Positions 37,761 through 47,471 of a stretch of 64,000 nt of DNA are shown in pieces (position 1 is the stretch's first letter; every line of letters begins with the position of its first letter). Origin of the DNA: Corynebacterium sp. HMSC08A12 (lineage in GTDB: Bacteria > Actinomycetota > Actinomycetes > Mycobacteriales > Mycobacteriaceae); assembly GCF_001807485.1 (NCBI RefSeq), contig NZ_KV789188.1, forward strand, positions 65,960 to 129,959. Reading direction: 5' to 3'. A model generated the notes under the pieces. The model was not told where the DNA came from. It did no database searches and saw nothing but the letters and a program-made list of their open reading frames with translations. Position numbers and translations under genes: made by a program.

Positions 37761-40700
37761 CTATCCGACGGGTTGTACGGGGCGTGCGGGGCGGGAGCCC
37801 TCTTCCGTGTTGGCTTCGTCAGCGTCCGGGTCGTCGGCATCTTCGTCACTGGTCTGCTCTAGCCAGTTTCCGACGGCGGTAACCTCCGCCAGCGTGGCGG
37901 ATCGCGGCAGCGGCAGGCCGGTGATCCAGATCAGCAGGCGGTTGCCCTTGGCGGCGCTGACCTTATCGGTATCGTATTTGCCCTTCTCACTACCCTTCTG
38001 GCTTCCCGCGGCGTCCTCGTTCTCGCCGTCGCTGTTGCCTTCACCCGGCGCGGCGGAGGAACCCTCGCGGCCGGCACCCCAGCCGGAGTCGCCAGTTGTA
38101 TCTGCGTGGTCCGCACCCATGCCGGCCAGATCCACGGTCACGTCATCGGCGTCCGCATGCACGGTCTTCAGCAGCGTCGTCTGGTCCAGGGAGGTCAGCT
38201 TGCCGTTGGTGTCAGCCTGCGCCAAGCGCAGCTCCAGGGTGGTTCCCTGGGTCAGGCCGCGCAGCTGAACCTGCGACAGGGCGGTGCCCTCTGGCAGCGT
38301 CATCAAGAGACCAATTCCGGGCTTCGTGGTGCCAGGCTCGCCGCCCAGCTGCACGGATGCAGGGTTGGACTGCCAGAACGTCTCCGGGTCGCCATCGGTG
38401 ATCAGGCGCGCCAGATCCGGGCGGTCCAGCGGCCAGCTCACGTCGGCGGGCAGCCACTCGAGCGGGCGGCTCAGAGGAACCTCCGCTGGGTCCCCCCCAC
38501 GGACTGCCTGCGCACCCTGGCGCAGCGAGTCGGTGGACAGCGGCGAATCCTTCCGGTCGCCGCCGACCACACTGACCACCGCCGCAACCAGCGCGGCGAT
38601 AACCAGCACGGAGGCGAACGCGATGGCGGCAGCGGCTGCCATGCCTACCGGGCGGTTGCCGCGGGCACCGAAGCCGGACTGTGCACTCGGGTCCGGAGTT
38701 GAATCCTCCTTGATGGCCAGCCCGCCAGCCTGTAGCTCTCGCAGATCCTTCGCTACCTTGCGCAGGTCCTCCGGACCCACCTTCTCGCCGTCGAGTTCGT
38801 AGATCTTCTTGTAGGTGCGGGTGAGGTTCTCCGGCACTTCCTCGTAGGGAACGTGCTCCAGCAGCAGGCGCAGCGCCACGGCCACGCCGTGTGCATCCTG
38901 CGCCGTGTCATCGTTCGGCAGCACACCCGGGAAGGCCAGCACGGCCGCGCCATCGGTGCCGATGCGCACGCGGTCGCGGTGATCCAAGCCCAGCGAGGTG
39001 CCGCTGTCCTCGGCCTGCGCGGCAGCGTCGGCCAGGGAGGACACGGCGAAGGCAGCCGCCAGCGGCTCCGGCTGGCTCTCCGCCACGGTGGTCAGCGGGG
39101 AACCCTGCACCCAGCGGGACACGATGACCACCAGGTTGCCGTAGTCGATCACGCGGTTGACCTGCGCCATACCCGGCACGTCGAATTGCTTTAGCTTCGC
39201 GGAGAGGCGCAGCATCTCGTCCTTCGCACGCGCCACCTCCACGCCGTTGACGGGCACGGATACTCCAGGGTCGACCTGTGAGCGGGCATAAGCCACCGGA
39301 TCCATGATGGTCAGAGCCACGATGTCGCCGGTAGCCAGCTCGCGGCCTTGCCAGAAGCGGGCGGCAGACCAACCGCCGTGGTCGGCAAGCAGGCGGTAGC
39401 GGCCCTCCAGCAGTGGAGCGCCCGGAACCAGGCGCGGACCGCGCACCCGGCCCGCCGCCAGTGGCGGCAGCGCCACGCCGGCCATCATGTGGTCCAGAGC
39501 AATGGCCTCCCGGGCGGCCAGCTCCTGGGCCGACAGGCGACGGGGCTGGTCCTCTTCGATGGGTTGCTCGTCGCTGGGAAGTGGGCGTCGAGAAGGAAGA
39601 ACCCGCGACATACCCGGGATGCGCGACAGGGCGCCCACCAGGGTTTGGATCTCCGGCAGCGGGGCACGCACCAGGATCAGCCCGGTAACGCCCAGGAACA
39701 GCACGCCGGCGATGAGCAGGCGGATGATGAACCAGGGGTTGGCGAGCGTCGGGAATGCGAAGTGCGTCAGCAGCACGTCCACCCGCCAGGCGACGAGCGC
39801 GCCGATCAGCGAGGAACCCAGCGCCCACAGCACGGTCTTCGTCACCTTGCGGAACTGCAGGTCCCCCAGCGAGCGCCGCAGCAGGCGGTCGCCGATGATC
39901 GCGCCGGCCATAAAGCCCAGGCCATTGGCGGCACCCAGCAGCACCACGACCAGGCGCGGCTCGGTGGCGATCTGCGGGGCGATGTAGGCGAAGGTCAGCT
40001 TCGTCGCGGTAATGCCCGCGATGATGAAGGTGGGGGTCCAGACCTCCTCGCGGGCGTAGAACACGCGCAGGTGCAGCAGCACCAGGGCGTAGGGGATCAG
40101 GGTGAACGCGGAGAAGCTGATGGTCCAGCCCAGCACGTTCGCGTCCTCCAGGGAGAACTCCTTGTAGGCGAACAGCGCGGCGGAGATCAGGGTGCCGAAG
40201 CAGGTGAAGAACACGATGATCGGCACCATCGCCAGCATCGTCAGCTTCGAGGCGACGGTCAGGTCGCGCACCACGGCCTTGTCGTCGCCCTCCGCGGCGT
40301 TGCGGGATAGGCGGGGCATGACGGCCGTCAGCAACGTCACGCCGATCACGCCATAGGGCATCTGCAGCAGCTGCCACGCCTGCATGTAGATCGTTGGCGC
40401 GACCTCCCACGTGTCGGAGGCGATGCGGTTGTTCAGCAGCCAGCCGACCTGGGAGATCGCCACGTACACCACGATGGCGATGGCCATGCCGCCGAAGGAC
40501 TTCAGGCGCTCGTCGATGCCCCACAGCGGGCGCAGGTTAATGCCGGCCTTGCGCAGGAAGGGCACCATGATCAGCGCCTGCATCACCACGCCCGCGGTGG
40601 TGCCCAGGCCCAGCAGCAGCACGTGCGGGTCGGTAATGGTTACGTTGTCCGTGGGCTGCAGCTTCGTATCCCGCGGCAGGAACATGTACAGCCCCAGCAC

Positions 40701-41642
40701 GGCGAGTGTGACCACGTTGTTGGCCACAGGCGCCCACGCGCCGGGTTTGAATACTCCCTTGGTGTTCAGGATCGCCATGAACACGGCAAACATGGCGTAG
40801 AACATGATCTGCGGCAGCACCAGGTAGGCGAATGCCGTGGACATGCCGATGTTCACGTGGCCTTCGGAATCCAGGCTCATGCGCACCAGCAGCGGCGCGC
40901 ACGCCACGGAGACCAGAGTGATCACCAGGGTCAGCGAGAACGTGAGCGTCAAGAGTCTTCGTATGAACGCCTCGCCGCGGTCCGCGTCCTCCTTCTCGGC
41001 GCGTACCAGCACGGGCACCACCAGGGAGGTCAGCACGGCACCGAGGACCAGCTCGGTCACCAGGTTCGGCAGCGTGTTGGCCGTGTTGAACGCACTGGCC
41101 ACCGCTCCACCCAGCGCGGAGGCGATGAACACCGTGCGCAGGAAGCCCGTGATGCGGCTGATTAGGGTGGCGATGGCCATGGAACCGCCGGCGCGGACGA
41201 TCTGCTCGTCGCTCTGCTTTTGGCTCTGGCCGTCTGTGTTGTCGCCGCTGCCACTGTTGCCAGTGCTGCCACTGCCGCCAGTGTTCGCGCCGTTGCCGGT
41301 CGTTTCGTCGGCTGCGGTCGCGGTGGCGCTCGCACTGGCTGCGGTCGCGGTGCCCGCGGTTGCGGTCGTGGCTGCCGCGCCCTGAGCCACGGTCGTGCCG
41401 TCGCCGTTGTGGGCACTGTTGCTTTGGCCGCTCTGGCCACCGTTGCTCTGGCTCTGGCCGCTCTGGGAGGTCGGGGCTACCTCTGTAGGGCTTTGTGACG
41501 CCCCGTCTCCACCCGTCGGCGCTCCAGCCTTCGCGCGGTCTTTCTTCGGCGCTAGCGCCGGCGGCTGGGTCGCACGGAAACGTCCGCGCTGTCCGGCCGA
41601 GGGGCTAGCCGGTTGGTCATCCCTCTCTTGCTCAGAAGTCAC
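37761..41642 (-). CDS. murJ: Lipid II flippase MurJ with pseudokinase and exported C-terminal domain
   Basis: The chosen GTG at 41642 gives 1293 residues; the frame extends to a TTG at 41663. A disordered Gln/Ser/Gly/Ala-rich N-terminus covers about 1-140. The MurJ/MviN flippase with 14 membrane segments covers about 150-660 and begins AGGSMAIATLISRITGFLRT. A kinase-like pseudokinase domain lies around 700-930, then a membrane helix (about 985-1010), then an extracytoplasmic beta-rich domain. This is the mycobacterial MviN layout, in which the phosphorylated pseudokinase recruits FhaA. It is directly downstream of the DUF6049-like gene. Confidence 0.92.
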   Translation of the reverse strand: MTSEQERDDQPASPSAGQRGRFRATQPPALAPKKDRAKAGAPTGGDGASQSPTEVAPTSQSGQSQSNGGQSGQSNSAHNGDGTTVAQGAAATTATAGTATAASASATATAADETTGNGANTGGSGSTGNSGSGDNTDGQSQKQSDEQIVRAGGSMAIATLISRITGFLRTVFIASALGGAVASAFNTANTLPNLVTELVLGAVLTSLVVPVLVRAEKEDADRGEAFIRRLLTLTFSLTLVITLVSVACAPLLVRMSLDSEGHVNIGMSTAFAYLVLPQIMFYAMFAVFMAILNTKGVFKPGAWAPVANNVVTLAVLGLYMFLPRDTKLQPTDNVTITDPHVLLLGLGTTAGVVMQALIMVPFLRKAGINLRPLWGIDERLKSFGGMAIAIVVYVAISQVGWLLNNRIASDTWEVAPTIYMQAWQLLQMPYGVIGVTLLTAVMPRLSRNAAEGDDKAVVRDLTVASKLTMLAMVPIIVFFTCFGTLISAALFAYKEFSLEDANVLGWTISFSAFTLIPYALVLLHLRVFYAREEVWTPTFIIAGITATKLTFAYIAPQIATEPRLVVVLLGAANGLGFMAGAIIGDRLLRRSLGDLQFRKVTKTVLWALGSSLIGALVAWRVDVLLTHFAFPTLANPWFIIRLLIAGVLFLGVTGLILVRAPLPEIQTLVGALSRIPGMSRVLPSRRPLPSDEQPIEEDQPRRLSAQELAAREAIALDHMMAGVALPPLAAGRVRGPRLVPGAPLLEGRYRLLADHGGWSAARFWQGRELATGDIVALTIMDPVAYARSQVDPGVSVPVNGVEVARAKDEMLRLSAKLKQFDVPGMAQVNRVIDYGNLVVIVSRWVQGSPLTTVAESQPEPLAAAFAVSSLADAAAQAEDSGTSLGLDHRDRVRIGTDGAAVLAFPGVLPNDDTAQDAHGVAVALRLLLEHVPYEEVPENLTRTYKKIYELDGEKVGPEDLRKVAKDLRELQAGGLAIKEDSTPDPSAQSGFGARGNRPVGMAAAAAIAFASVLVIAALVAAVVSVVGGDRKDSPLSTDSLRQGAQAVRGGDPAEVPLSRPLEWLPADVSWPLDRPDLARLITDGDPETFWQSNPASVQLGGEPGTTKPGIGLLMTLPEGTALSQVQLRGLTQGTTLELRLAQADTNGKLTSLDQTTLLKTVHADADDVTVDLAGMGADHADTTGDSGWGAGREGSSAAPGEGNSDGENEDAAGSQKGSEKGKYDTDKVSAAKGNRLLIWITGLPLPRSATLAEVTAVGNWLEQTSDEDADDPDADEANTEEGSRPARPVQPVG

Positions 41643-41695
41643 TACTCCATCTTTATGCAACAACCGTGCATTCCCTAACGGAGCTCTGGGCGTGT

Positions 41696-44515
41696 CTAGT
41701 TTTGATCGCCTTCCTGCGGTCGCGGGGCAGGCCGAAGAGCAGTGGCCGTTTTGCGCTTAGAGGCGCGCCCACTCCGGCGGTCCCACAGCATCTTGCCGGC
41801 CGCGCCGATGCCCAGCAGCAGCCCGGCAATGATGGTCACCCCACGGGAGGACAGCCCCGGCACGGACTGCACGCGCAGCTCCACCGGATCCGAAATGCGG
41901 GTTCCGTCCTCCAGATCCCCCTTGCCGTCCTGGCTGTTGGTCGCCAGCCACAAAGATAGGTTGACCTGCTCGGACGTGTCCGCGATGTCGGTAGTTAGCG
42001 ACCAGGTGATGGAGCCCTTCGCCGGGATCGTCGGCGAGGCCGTGGAATCCACGTGGACGGTGACATCCGTGTCGGCGTCAGAAGAATAACCAACCTTGGC
42101 CGTCACCGGCAGGGGCAGTCCATTGCGCGCAACCACCAGCAACGGCGAGGAATCCGACGTGCGGGTAAAGACGTTGCCCGGTGGCAGCAGGCTGATGGAG
42201 CGGCGCAGCTGGGAGGTGACCTGCCCCACGCGGGCGAGGTTGGTGCCGAGTTGCTCACGCAGGACGTCCACGTGGCCGCGCTCGCGCTTGCGGTAGGTGG
42301 AAAGGCCGCGCAGAAGGTCGGAGAACAGGGGGCTGGTGAAGCCCTCGCGGGTCAGCGCAATGGCGGAATCATTTTGCATAAACAACGTGAGCTCCCGCAG
42401 CTTGCGGGCGGCATCCGCCACCGTTCCCAGGTAAGGCGAGGAGTACGCGCCGGGGTCGGTGTAAGGCACCGTGGTGCTGCCGGAGCTCACATCCGCCAGG
42501 TCGATGCCGCGGGGCTGCACGGCCTCCGGCAGCGGGGCGGGCGTGGCCGAGTGATTGTCCAGGTGCTGGCTGATGGTTTGCAGGAAGCTGCTGGCCTGGG
42601 TCTTGTTCACGGACCACGCGGCGGGCGGTACGGCGAGGGTCGGGCGGCCGGAGTCGAGCTCCAGGTTCAGTACCGCCTGTGCGCTGGCCAGGCGGGCGAC
42701 AGCGCTATCGTCGGCGAGGTTAAAGCGCAGGTCAGGGTTGGAGTATGCGGCAATCTCCGGGTGCTCGCCAGTGGCCTTGAGCACCGTGCCGAGGTCCGCG
42801 GAGTACGTCAGCGCGGTGGCGGTGGTCTGCGCTGCGCCGTTGGCCGGTGCGTCGCCCTGCGCGCCGGCCTCCTCGCCGGCGTTGCCGGTCCGCGTTGCAC
42901 CTGGGAGGTTCACCAGGCGCTGGTTCCATGCCTCGTCGGTGGGGTTGGGCGCGGCGGCATCTGAGCCGTCCGCGCTGCCCTCGCCGGAGCCTGCGTCGTT
43001 TGGATTCGGGTCCGGCGCAGCCGCCGGCTGCTCGATGTTGACCGTATTCTCCGCCACCAGAGCGGTGACGTGCCCGGCCTGCGGTATTGCCGGCTTACCC
43101 TGCACGGACTGCTCAAACCGACGCGACTGGTCGGCCTCGATCGGCTCCACACCCTCCGGAGTCTTGCTGATCCCCGCCGCCAGAACCTGCTGTGCCTCCG
43201 GGGCGACGTAGCCGGCGTCCGGGATCACCACGTTCTGCGTCGGCACTACGCCCAGGATCCGCTGAATCACCCCGGCGCCCGTGCCCAGCGCGCGCACGCG
43301 CAGCCAGTCGGAATCCACCTGCGAAAGCCCATTGATGTCCGCCCCGGCGTACGGCAACGCCACCGAGCAGTTGCTCTGCACGACTTCCCGCAGGTCAGCG
43401 ATCCATTTCTTCGCATCCGCATTGCCGGGCATGTGCTGGGCGTCCACTTCTTCGCCACCCAGGATCTGGTCCCAGGAGTCGCGTAGCCGCTGCGGTTCCT
43501 CCACCGGGTCGGGAGTGCGCTCACCCACGAAGTATCCCTCGGCCAGGCGGTTTACCGTATCCAGCAGCTCCGGGTCGATGGCGATGCACGTCGCCTGCTT
43601 CAGCTTGCTCGACTTCGCCTCGCGGTACGCATCCAGCAGCCCCCGCAGCCTGCCGCCCTCACCGACCTCGGCCGCCAGCACGTCCTTCGTCACAAACGCG
43701 GGCCGCCGCTTCGGCGCATCGCCCGTCTGCCCCGCCGCCATGTACGTAGGCCCCGCCAGCGGATACACGACCGTCACTGGGGTGCTGGGTTGGTCTTCCT
43801 TTCTTGTGGACGCCCCCACGCTCAGCGTGGTTCGCGCCACCGCCAGGTACTGCGTACCTCCCTGCTCCGGGCTCTCCGGGTTCGTGTCTTGGCCGCTCAG
43901 GCTAAACAACAGGGGATAAGCGCCGGGTTCCTCAAAAGCATGAGGCGGAAGGTTCAGCGGTTGGGGCGAGGGGGCGTCACGAGAAGAATCGATGGAAGCA
44001 CCGGCCGCAGGAACGGTGACCGTGACCTCGCGCGTCTCGCCGGGGCTGAGCGTGCCGTCGAGCTGCAGAGGCTGGCTGCTGAGGGAGTATTCGCCCTGGT
44101 TGGCAAGCTGCGCGACGCGCACCTCCGCGGCAGTGGCGGCCGAGCGATAGAACAAGGTGAGCGAAAGATTGTTCAGCGCGTGGGAGCGGTCGTTGCGGAT
44201 GCGGAGGGTGTAAGTCTGGCCAGCGGCGGCGTGGACGCTTGAGCTGGTGCCAATACCGATGATCTCCAAGTCCACGTCCTGCTGCGGATCCGTCGCGCGG
44301 GCCAGCGGGTTGGCCCAGGTGGAATCTTCGCGAACCGCGGGGTCGGTGGGATCCGGGGCCTGCCCTTGGGCTGAGTCTTGAGTGGTGGAGGCCGAGGGGG
44401 CGTCATTAATAGGGTCAGCAACCGCCGGGGCCACAGGCAGGGCAAACAGGCCACAGAGCGCGACAGAAACACCAAACGCCGTGCAGGCGTGGGGGAATCT
44501 AGACATTGCGCTCAC
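41696..44515 (-). CDS. Large exported membrane-anchored protein (DUF6049-like, Rv3909 position)
   Basis: The protein has 939 residues. It has a Sec signal peptide (cleavage near PAVADP, about residue 34), a long extracytoplasmic part with a beta-sandwich-like N-terminal region, a Gly/Ala/Asp-rich linker around residues 490-560, and a C-terminal membrane helix (about 888-908) with a basic tail RRSGRASKRK. Genes between the murJ and Nudix genes in Corynebacteriales encode this family; the function is unknown but the linkage points to envelope assembly. Conservation is low except for membrane and flanking parts. Confidence 0.78.
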   Translation of the reverse strand: MSAMSRFPHACTAFGVSVALCGLFALPVAPAVADPINDAPSASTTQDSAQGQAPDPTDPAVREDSTWANPLARATDPQQDVDLEIIGIGTSSSVHAAAGQTYTLRIRNDRSHALNNLSLTLFYRSAATAAEVRVAQLANQGEYSLSSQPLQLDGTLSPGETREVTVTVPAAGASIDSSRDAPSPQPLNLPPHAFEEPGAYPLLFSLSGQDTNPESPEQGGTQYLAVARTTLSVGASTRKEDQPSTPVTVVYPLAGPTYMAAGQTGDAPKRRPAFVTKDVLAAEVGEGGRLRGLLDAYREAKSSKLKQATCIAIDPELLDTVNRLAEGYFVGERTPDPVEEPQRLRDSWDQILGGEEVDAQHMPGNADAKKWIADLREVVQSNCSVALPYAGADINGLSQVDSDWLRVRALGTGAGVIQRILGVVPTQNVVIPDAGYVAPEAQQVLAAGISKTPEGVEPIEADQSRRFEQSVQGKPAIPQAGHVTALVAENTVNIEQPAAAPDPNPNDAGSGEGSADGSDAAAPNPTDEAWNQRLVNLPGATRTGNAGEEAGAQGDAPANGAAQTTATALTYSADLGTVLKATGEHPEIAAYSNPDLRFNLADDSAVARLASAQAVLNLELDSGRPTLAVPPAAWSVNKTQASSFLQTISQHLDNHSATPAPLPEAVQPRGIDLADVSSGSTTVPYTDPGAYSSPYLGTVADAARKLRELTLFMQNDSAIALTREGFTSPLFSDLLRGLSTYRKRERGHVDVLREQLGTNLARVGQVTSQLRRSISLLPPGNVFTRTSDSSPLLVVARNGLPLPVTAKVGYSSDADTDVTVHVDSTASPTIPAKGSITWSLTTDIADTSEQVNLSLWLATNSQDGKGDLEDGTRISDPVELRVQSVPGLSSRGVTIIAGLLLGIGAAGKMLWDRRSGRASKRKTATALRPAPRPQEGDQN

Positions 44516-44607
44516 CTTTGTGCACGATTACACGCTTACGTAAGTAATTAGTAGTTGTTAGTCGCTATTAGTTCTAACAGCAACGGCTGGCAATCCGTTA
44601 GCGCTCC

Positions 44608-45423
44608 TTAGCGTGGCGTGGCACGGCCAGCTTCGGCCTCGGCGCGGGCGAGGTCGGCGAGGTTATCGAAGGCTTGGCGGGCAAGGCGCCGCTCATCGGC
44701 ATAGGCCAGGTGCTCGATCAGGCGGTTCACGGGCAGCCAGCGGACTTCGGTGACCTCCGGGTCCTCGTCGTTCAGGTCCCCATCGACATAGCGAAGCAGG
44801 TGGTGGTGGACGGTTTTATGGATGCGGATGCCCTCGGAGACGAACCAGTAGTCGATGGTGCCGAGGTCGGCGATGACCTCCCCGGCCACGCCCGTTTCCT
44901 CCCACACCTCGCGTTCGGCGGTGGCGTGCTGGGATTCGTTTGGCTCGATGTGCCCCTTCGGCATGGACCACAGCAGCCTGCCGCGGCGATCCAGGCGGCC
45001 GATAAGGGCCACATAGATTGCGGAGAAGTCGACCTCGCCATTAGGCTGCACGGCTTCCGCCAGGCCGGAAAGGACGAGGCCGCCCGCGGAGGTCTCCACG
45101 GAGGTCGGCAGGCTGGAGTGCTCGTCGAAAGAACGCGGACGCGAGTTGCTGCGGTTGCGCTGGCGGTTGCGGTTGTTGGAGCTGGTGCCCTTCCTGCGGT
45201 GCGGCTGGTTCCGGTGGCTCTTGCGCTTGCCCTGGTTGGAGCTGTTCTGGGAGTTCTGGCCGCTGCCTTGCTGGCTGCGCTGGCTGTTGCCCTGCTGGCC
45301 GGAACGGCCGCCTTGCTGCTGGGCGTTTTGGCCGCTCTGGCCGTTGCCAGAGCGGTGCCTTCTTCTTGAACGGCGGCGCCGGCGGCGGGGCGTGCCGTTT
45401 CCGGTGCTGTCGTTTCCACTCAT
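44608..45423 (-). CDS. Nudix hydrolase with basic Gln/Asn-rich N-terminal tail
   Basis: The protein has 271 residues. The first 110 are Arg/Ser/Asn/Gln-rich, disordered and strongly basic ([20 protein letters not shown]). The Nudix domain (about 115-255) has the box [20 protein letters not shown] with the catalytic REVWEETG. It corresponds to MutT4-position genes in mycobacteria; the substrate is probably a nucleoside diphosphate derivative (inference). The basic tail may bind RNA or DNA. It is upstream of the DUF6049-like gene on the same strand. Confidence 0.88.
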   Translation of the reverse strand: MSGNDSTGNGTPRRRRRRSRRRHRSGNGQSGQNAQQQGGRSGQQGNSQRSQQGSGQNSQNSSNQGKRKSHRNQPHRRKGTSSNNRNRQRNRSNSRPRSFDEHSSLPTSVETSAGGLVLSGLAEAVQPNGEVDFSAIYVALIGRLDRRGRLLWSMPKGHIEPNESQHATAEREVWEETGVAGEVIADLGTIDYWFVSEGIRIHKTVHHHLLRYVDGDLNDEDPEVTEVRWLPVNRLIEHLAYADERRLARQAFDNLADLARAEAEAGRATPR

Positions 45424-45630
45424 TCTGATAACGATAGCCGGTTATCTGTGCAATGTGGAACTGAATGGAAGCGAGTGGAGGCGAAATTGTAACTGAATTT
45501 GTAACTAGTTGCGGGTGGTGCGCGGGCTGGGCACGTGGGATGGGCTGCGGGCGGTGCGTAGGCGGTGTGCGGGTATTGGTGGTGCGCGTGTGCAGGCTTC
45601 TGGGGGTTCCGGCAGGGCCGTAAGCCGGTG

Positions 45631-45754
45631 AATGTCGTTAGAACGGGAATACGTTATTGAAAGCGAGCGTCGATTATGTAAAGTGCCTGGTCAGAGGATT
45701 GCGGATTTTCTGGGCGTCAGCTTTTGCTCGGCGTATTCCCGTTCTAACGACATT
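45631..45754. repeat. Solo palindromic element with 23-bp perfect inverted arms
   Basis: The arms 45631-45653 and 45732-45754 are perfect inverted repeats of 23 bp (left arm begins AATGTCGTTAGAACGGGAAT) around a 78-bp spacer. The spacer holds CTGGTCAGAGG at 45687-45697, the core shared with the elements at 1501, 58869 and 59127. It lies in the non-coding gap before pcnA. Confidence 0.9.
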
Positions 45755-45779
45755 TGCCGCCCATCTAGGGAGATTTTGA

Positions 45780-45861
45780 GGGGGACTTGGCGCCTGTGCG
45801 CGGGGTTGGGGAGGATCTGAGGGGGACTTGGCGCCTGTGCGGGAGGTTGGGGAGGATCTGA
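45780..45861. repeat. 41-bp tandem duplication upstream of pcnA
   Basis: Two units (45780-45820 and 45821-45861) share GGGGGACTTGGCGCCTGTGC and GTTGGGGAGGATCTGA; a partial copy follows. They lie just upstream of the pcnA promoter. Confidence 0.8.
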
Positions 45862-45891
45862 GGGGGCCGCTGGCCCGTCCGAGGGGGCTAG

Positions 45892-45905
45892 TAGAATCTG
45901 GCAAC
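45892..45905 (+). promoter_or_regulatory. Leaderless promoter of pcnA
   Basis: TAGAAT (45892-45897) is followed by 8 nt and the GTG start at 45906; transcription would begin at or near the first codon. Confidence 0.65.
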
Positions 45906-47471
45906 GTGACGAAACCCGCCCACTCCCCCGCAAACTCGGATCCTGCGCCGGAAAAGCCGCGCACCATTGAAGGCATGCTGCAGGAGGCCTTTACCTCCCT
46001 GCGCGCGCTTGACCGCGACCTTTTGCCACTCACCCAGGCATTCCACGACGCTGGCCACAGCCTCTACCTCGTCGGCGGGTCGGTGCGGGATGCCCTGTTG
46101 GGGCGCCTCTCCCACGACCTGGACTTCACCACCGACGCCCGGCCGCAGGCCATCGTCGACATTGTCACGCCCCTGGCGGAGACAGTGTGGGACACGGGCA
46201 TTGAATACGGCACCGTATCGGCGCTGGTCAAGGGTCAGATCCTGGAGATCACTACCTTTCGCGCCGACCAATACGACGGCCAGTCCCGCAACCCCGAAGT
46301 CTCCTTCGGTGACAGCCTCGACGGAGACCTCATCCGCCGTGACTTCCGTGCCAATGCCATCGCACTGGAGCTCTCCCCCGACGGAAACCACCAGCTCCGC
46401 GACCCCCTAAATGGCCTCGAAGACCTCCAGGCCGGAGTGTTAGACACCCCGGATAGCCCAGAGATCAGCTTCAACGACGACCCGCTGCGCATGCTCCGCG
46501 CGTGCCGATTCGTCTCGCAGCTGGAGTTCGGCGTCACAAAGAGAGTCAAGGAAGCAATGACGGCGATGAGCGAGCAGATCAGCCGCATCACCGTCGAGCG
46601 CGTGGCCGTCGAACTGAACAAGCTGATGCTTGGCGCGGCGCCGTGGGTGGGCCTGGACCTGATGGTCGAGACCGGGCTGGCCGACCACGTGCTGCCGGAA
46701 CTGCCAGCTTTGAAGCTCACGCAGGACGAGCACCGCCAGCACAAGGACGTGTACTGGCACTCGCTGAAGGTGCTGCGCAACGCCGTGAACCTAGAGGCAG
46801 AGCGCGGGCTGGAGCCCTCGCTGGAACTGCGCATGGCCGCGCTGCTGCATGACATCGGAAAGCCCGATACCAGGGCTTTTACCGAATCTGGCGCGGTGAC
46901 CTTCCACCAGCACGAAGTCGTCGGAGCGCGCATCACTCGCCGCCGCCTGCGCAAACTGAAGTACTCCAAGCAGCACGTCCAAGACATCGGTCAGCTGGTA
47001 TTTCTGCACATGCGCTTCCACGGTTACGCGGACACGCAGGGCAAGGGGCAGAACCAGGATGCTCGCCGCGGTGCAGGGGAAAAGGACAACAACGAATCCA
47101 CCTGGACCGACTCCGCCGTGCGCCGTTATGTCAACGACGCCGGCGAGCTGCTGCCACTGCTGCACCTGCTGGTGCGCGCCGATTGCACCACCCGCAACCA
47201 GCGAAAAGCCCAGAGGCTGCAGCGCACCTACGATAATTTGGAAAAGCGTATCGAGCAGCTGCAGGAGCAGGAGGACCTCGCCGCTGTCCGCCCCGACCTG
47301 GACGGCAACGAGATCATGCAGATCCTGGACCTCAAGCCCGGCCCCGATGTGGGCAAGGCCTGGGCGTACTTGAAGGAGCTGCGGCTGGATCGCGGGCCGA
47401 TGGAGCGTGAGGACGCCATCGCCGCGCTGAAACAATGGTGGGGCGAACAGAAAGGTGGGTCGCAAAAGTGA
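45906..47471 (+). CDS. pcnA: CCA-adding tRNA nucleotidyltransferase
   Basis: The protein has 521 residues from GTG 45906, chosen for the leaderless promoter; the frame extends upstream through repeats. Class II nucleotidyltransferase motifs are LVGGSVRDALLG and HDLDFTTDARP (metal Asp pair), then RRDFRANAIAL and NDDPLRMLRACRF. A C-terminal HD domain carries AALLHDIGKPDTRA, and a long tail contains a coiled segment. It adds or repairs the 3' CCA of tRNAs. The stop overlaps the start of the next gene (GTGA). It stands opposite the Nudix gene across a repeat-rich gap. Confidence 0.95.
   Translation: MTKPAHSPANSDPAPEKPRTIEGMLQEAFTSLRALDRDLLPLTQAFHDAGHSLYLVGGSVRDALLGRLSHDLDFTTDARPQAIVDIVTPLAETVWDTGIEYGTVSALVKGQILEITTFRADQYDGQSRNPEVSFGDSLDGDLIRRDFRANAIALELSPDGNHQLRDPLNGLEDLQAGVLDTPDSPEISFNDDPLRMLRACRFVSQLEFGVTKRVKEAMTAMSEQISRITVERVAVELNKLMLGAAPWVGLDLMVETGLADHVLPELPALKLTQDEHRQHKDVYWHSLKVLRNAVNLEAERGLEPSLELRMAALLHDIGKPDTRAFTESGAVTFHQHEVVGARITRRRLRKLKYSKQHVQDIGQLVFLHMRFHGYADTQGKGQNQDARRGAGEKDNNESTWTDSAVRRYVNDAGELLPLLHLLVRADCTTRNQRKAQRLQRTYDNLEKRIEQLQEQEDLAAVRPDLDGNEIMQILDLKPGPDVGKAWAYLKELRLDRGPMEREDAIAALKQWWGEQKGGSQK

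Noticed and set aside
45671..45685. ATTATGTAAAGT inside the palindromic element resembles the right half of the actinobacterial dif site
   Set aside because: The left XerC half does not match and the position is near oriC, not the terminus.
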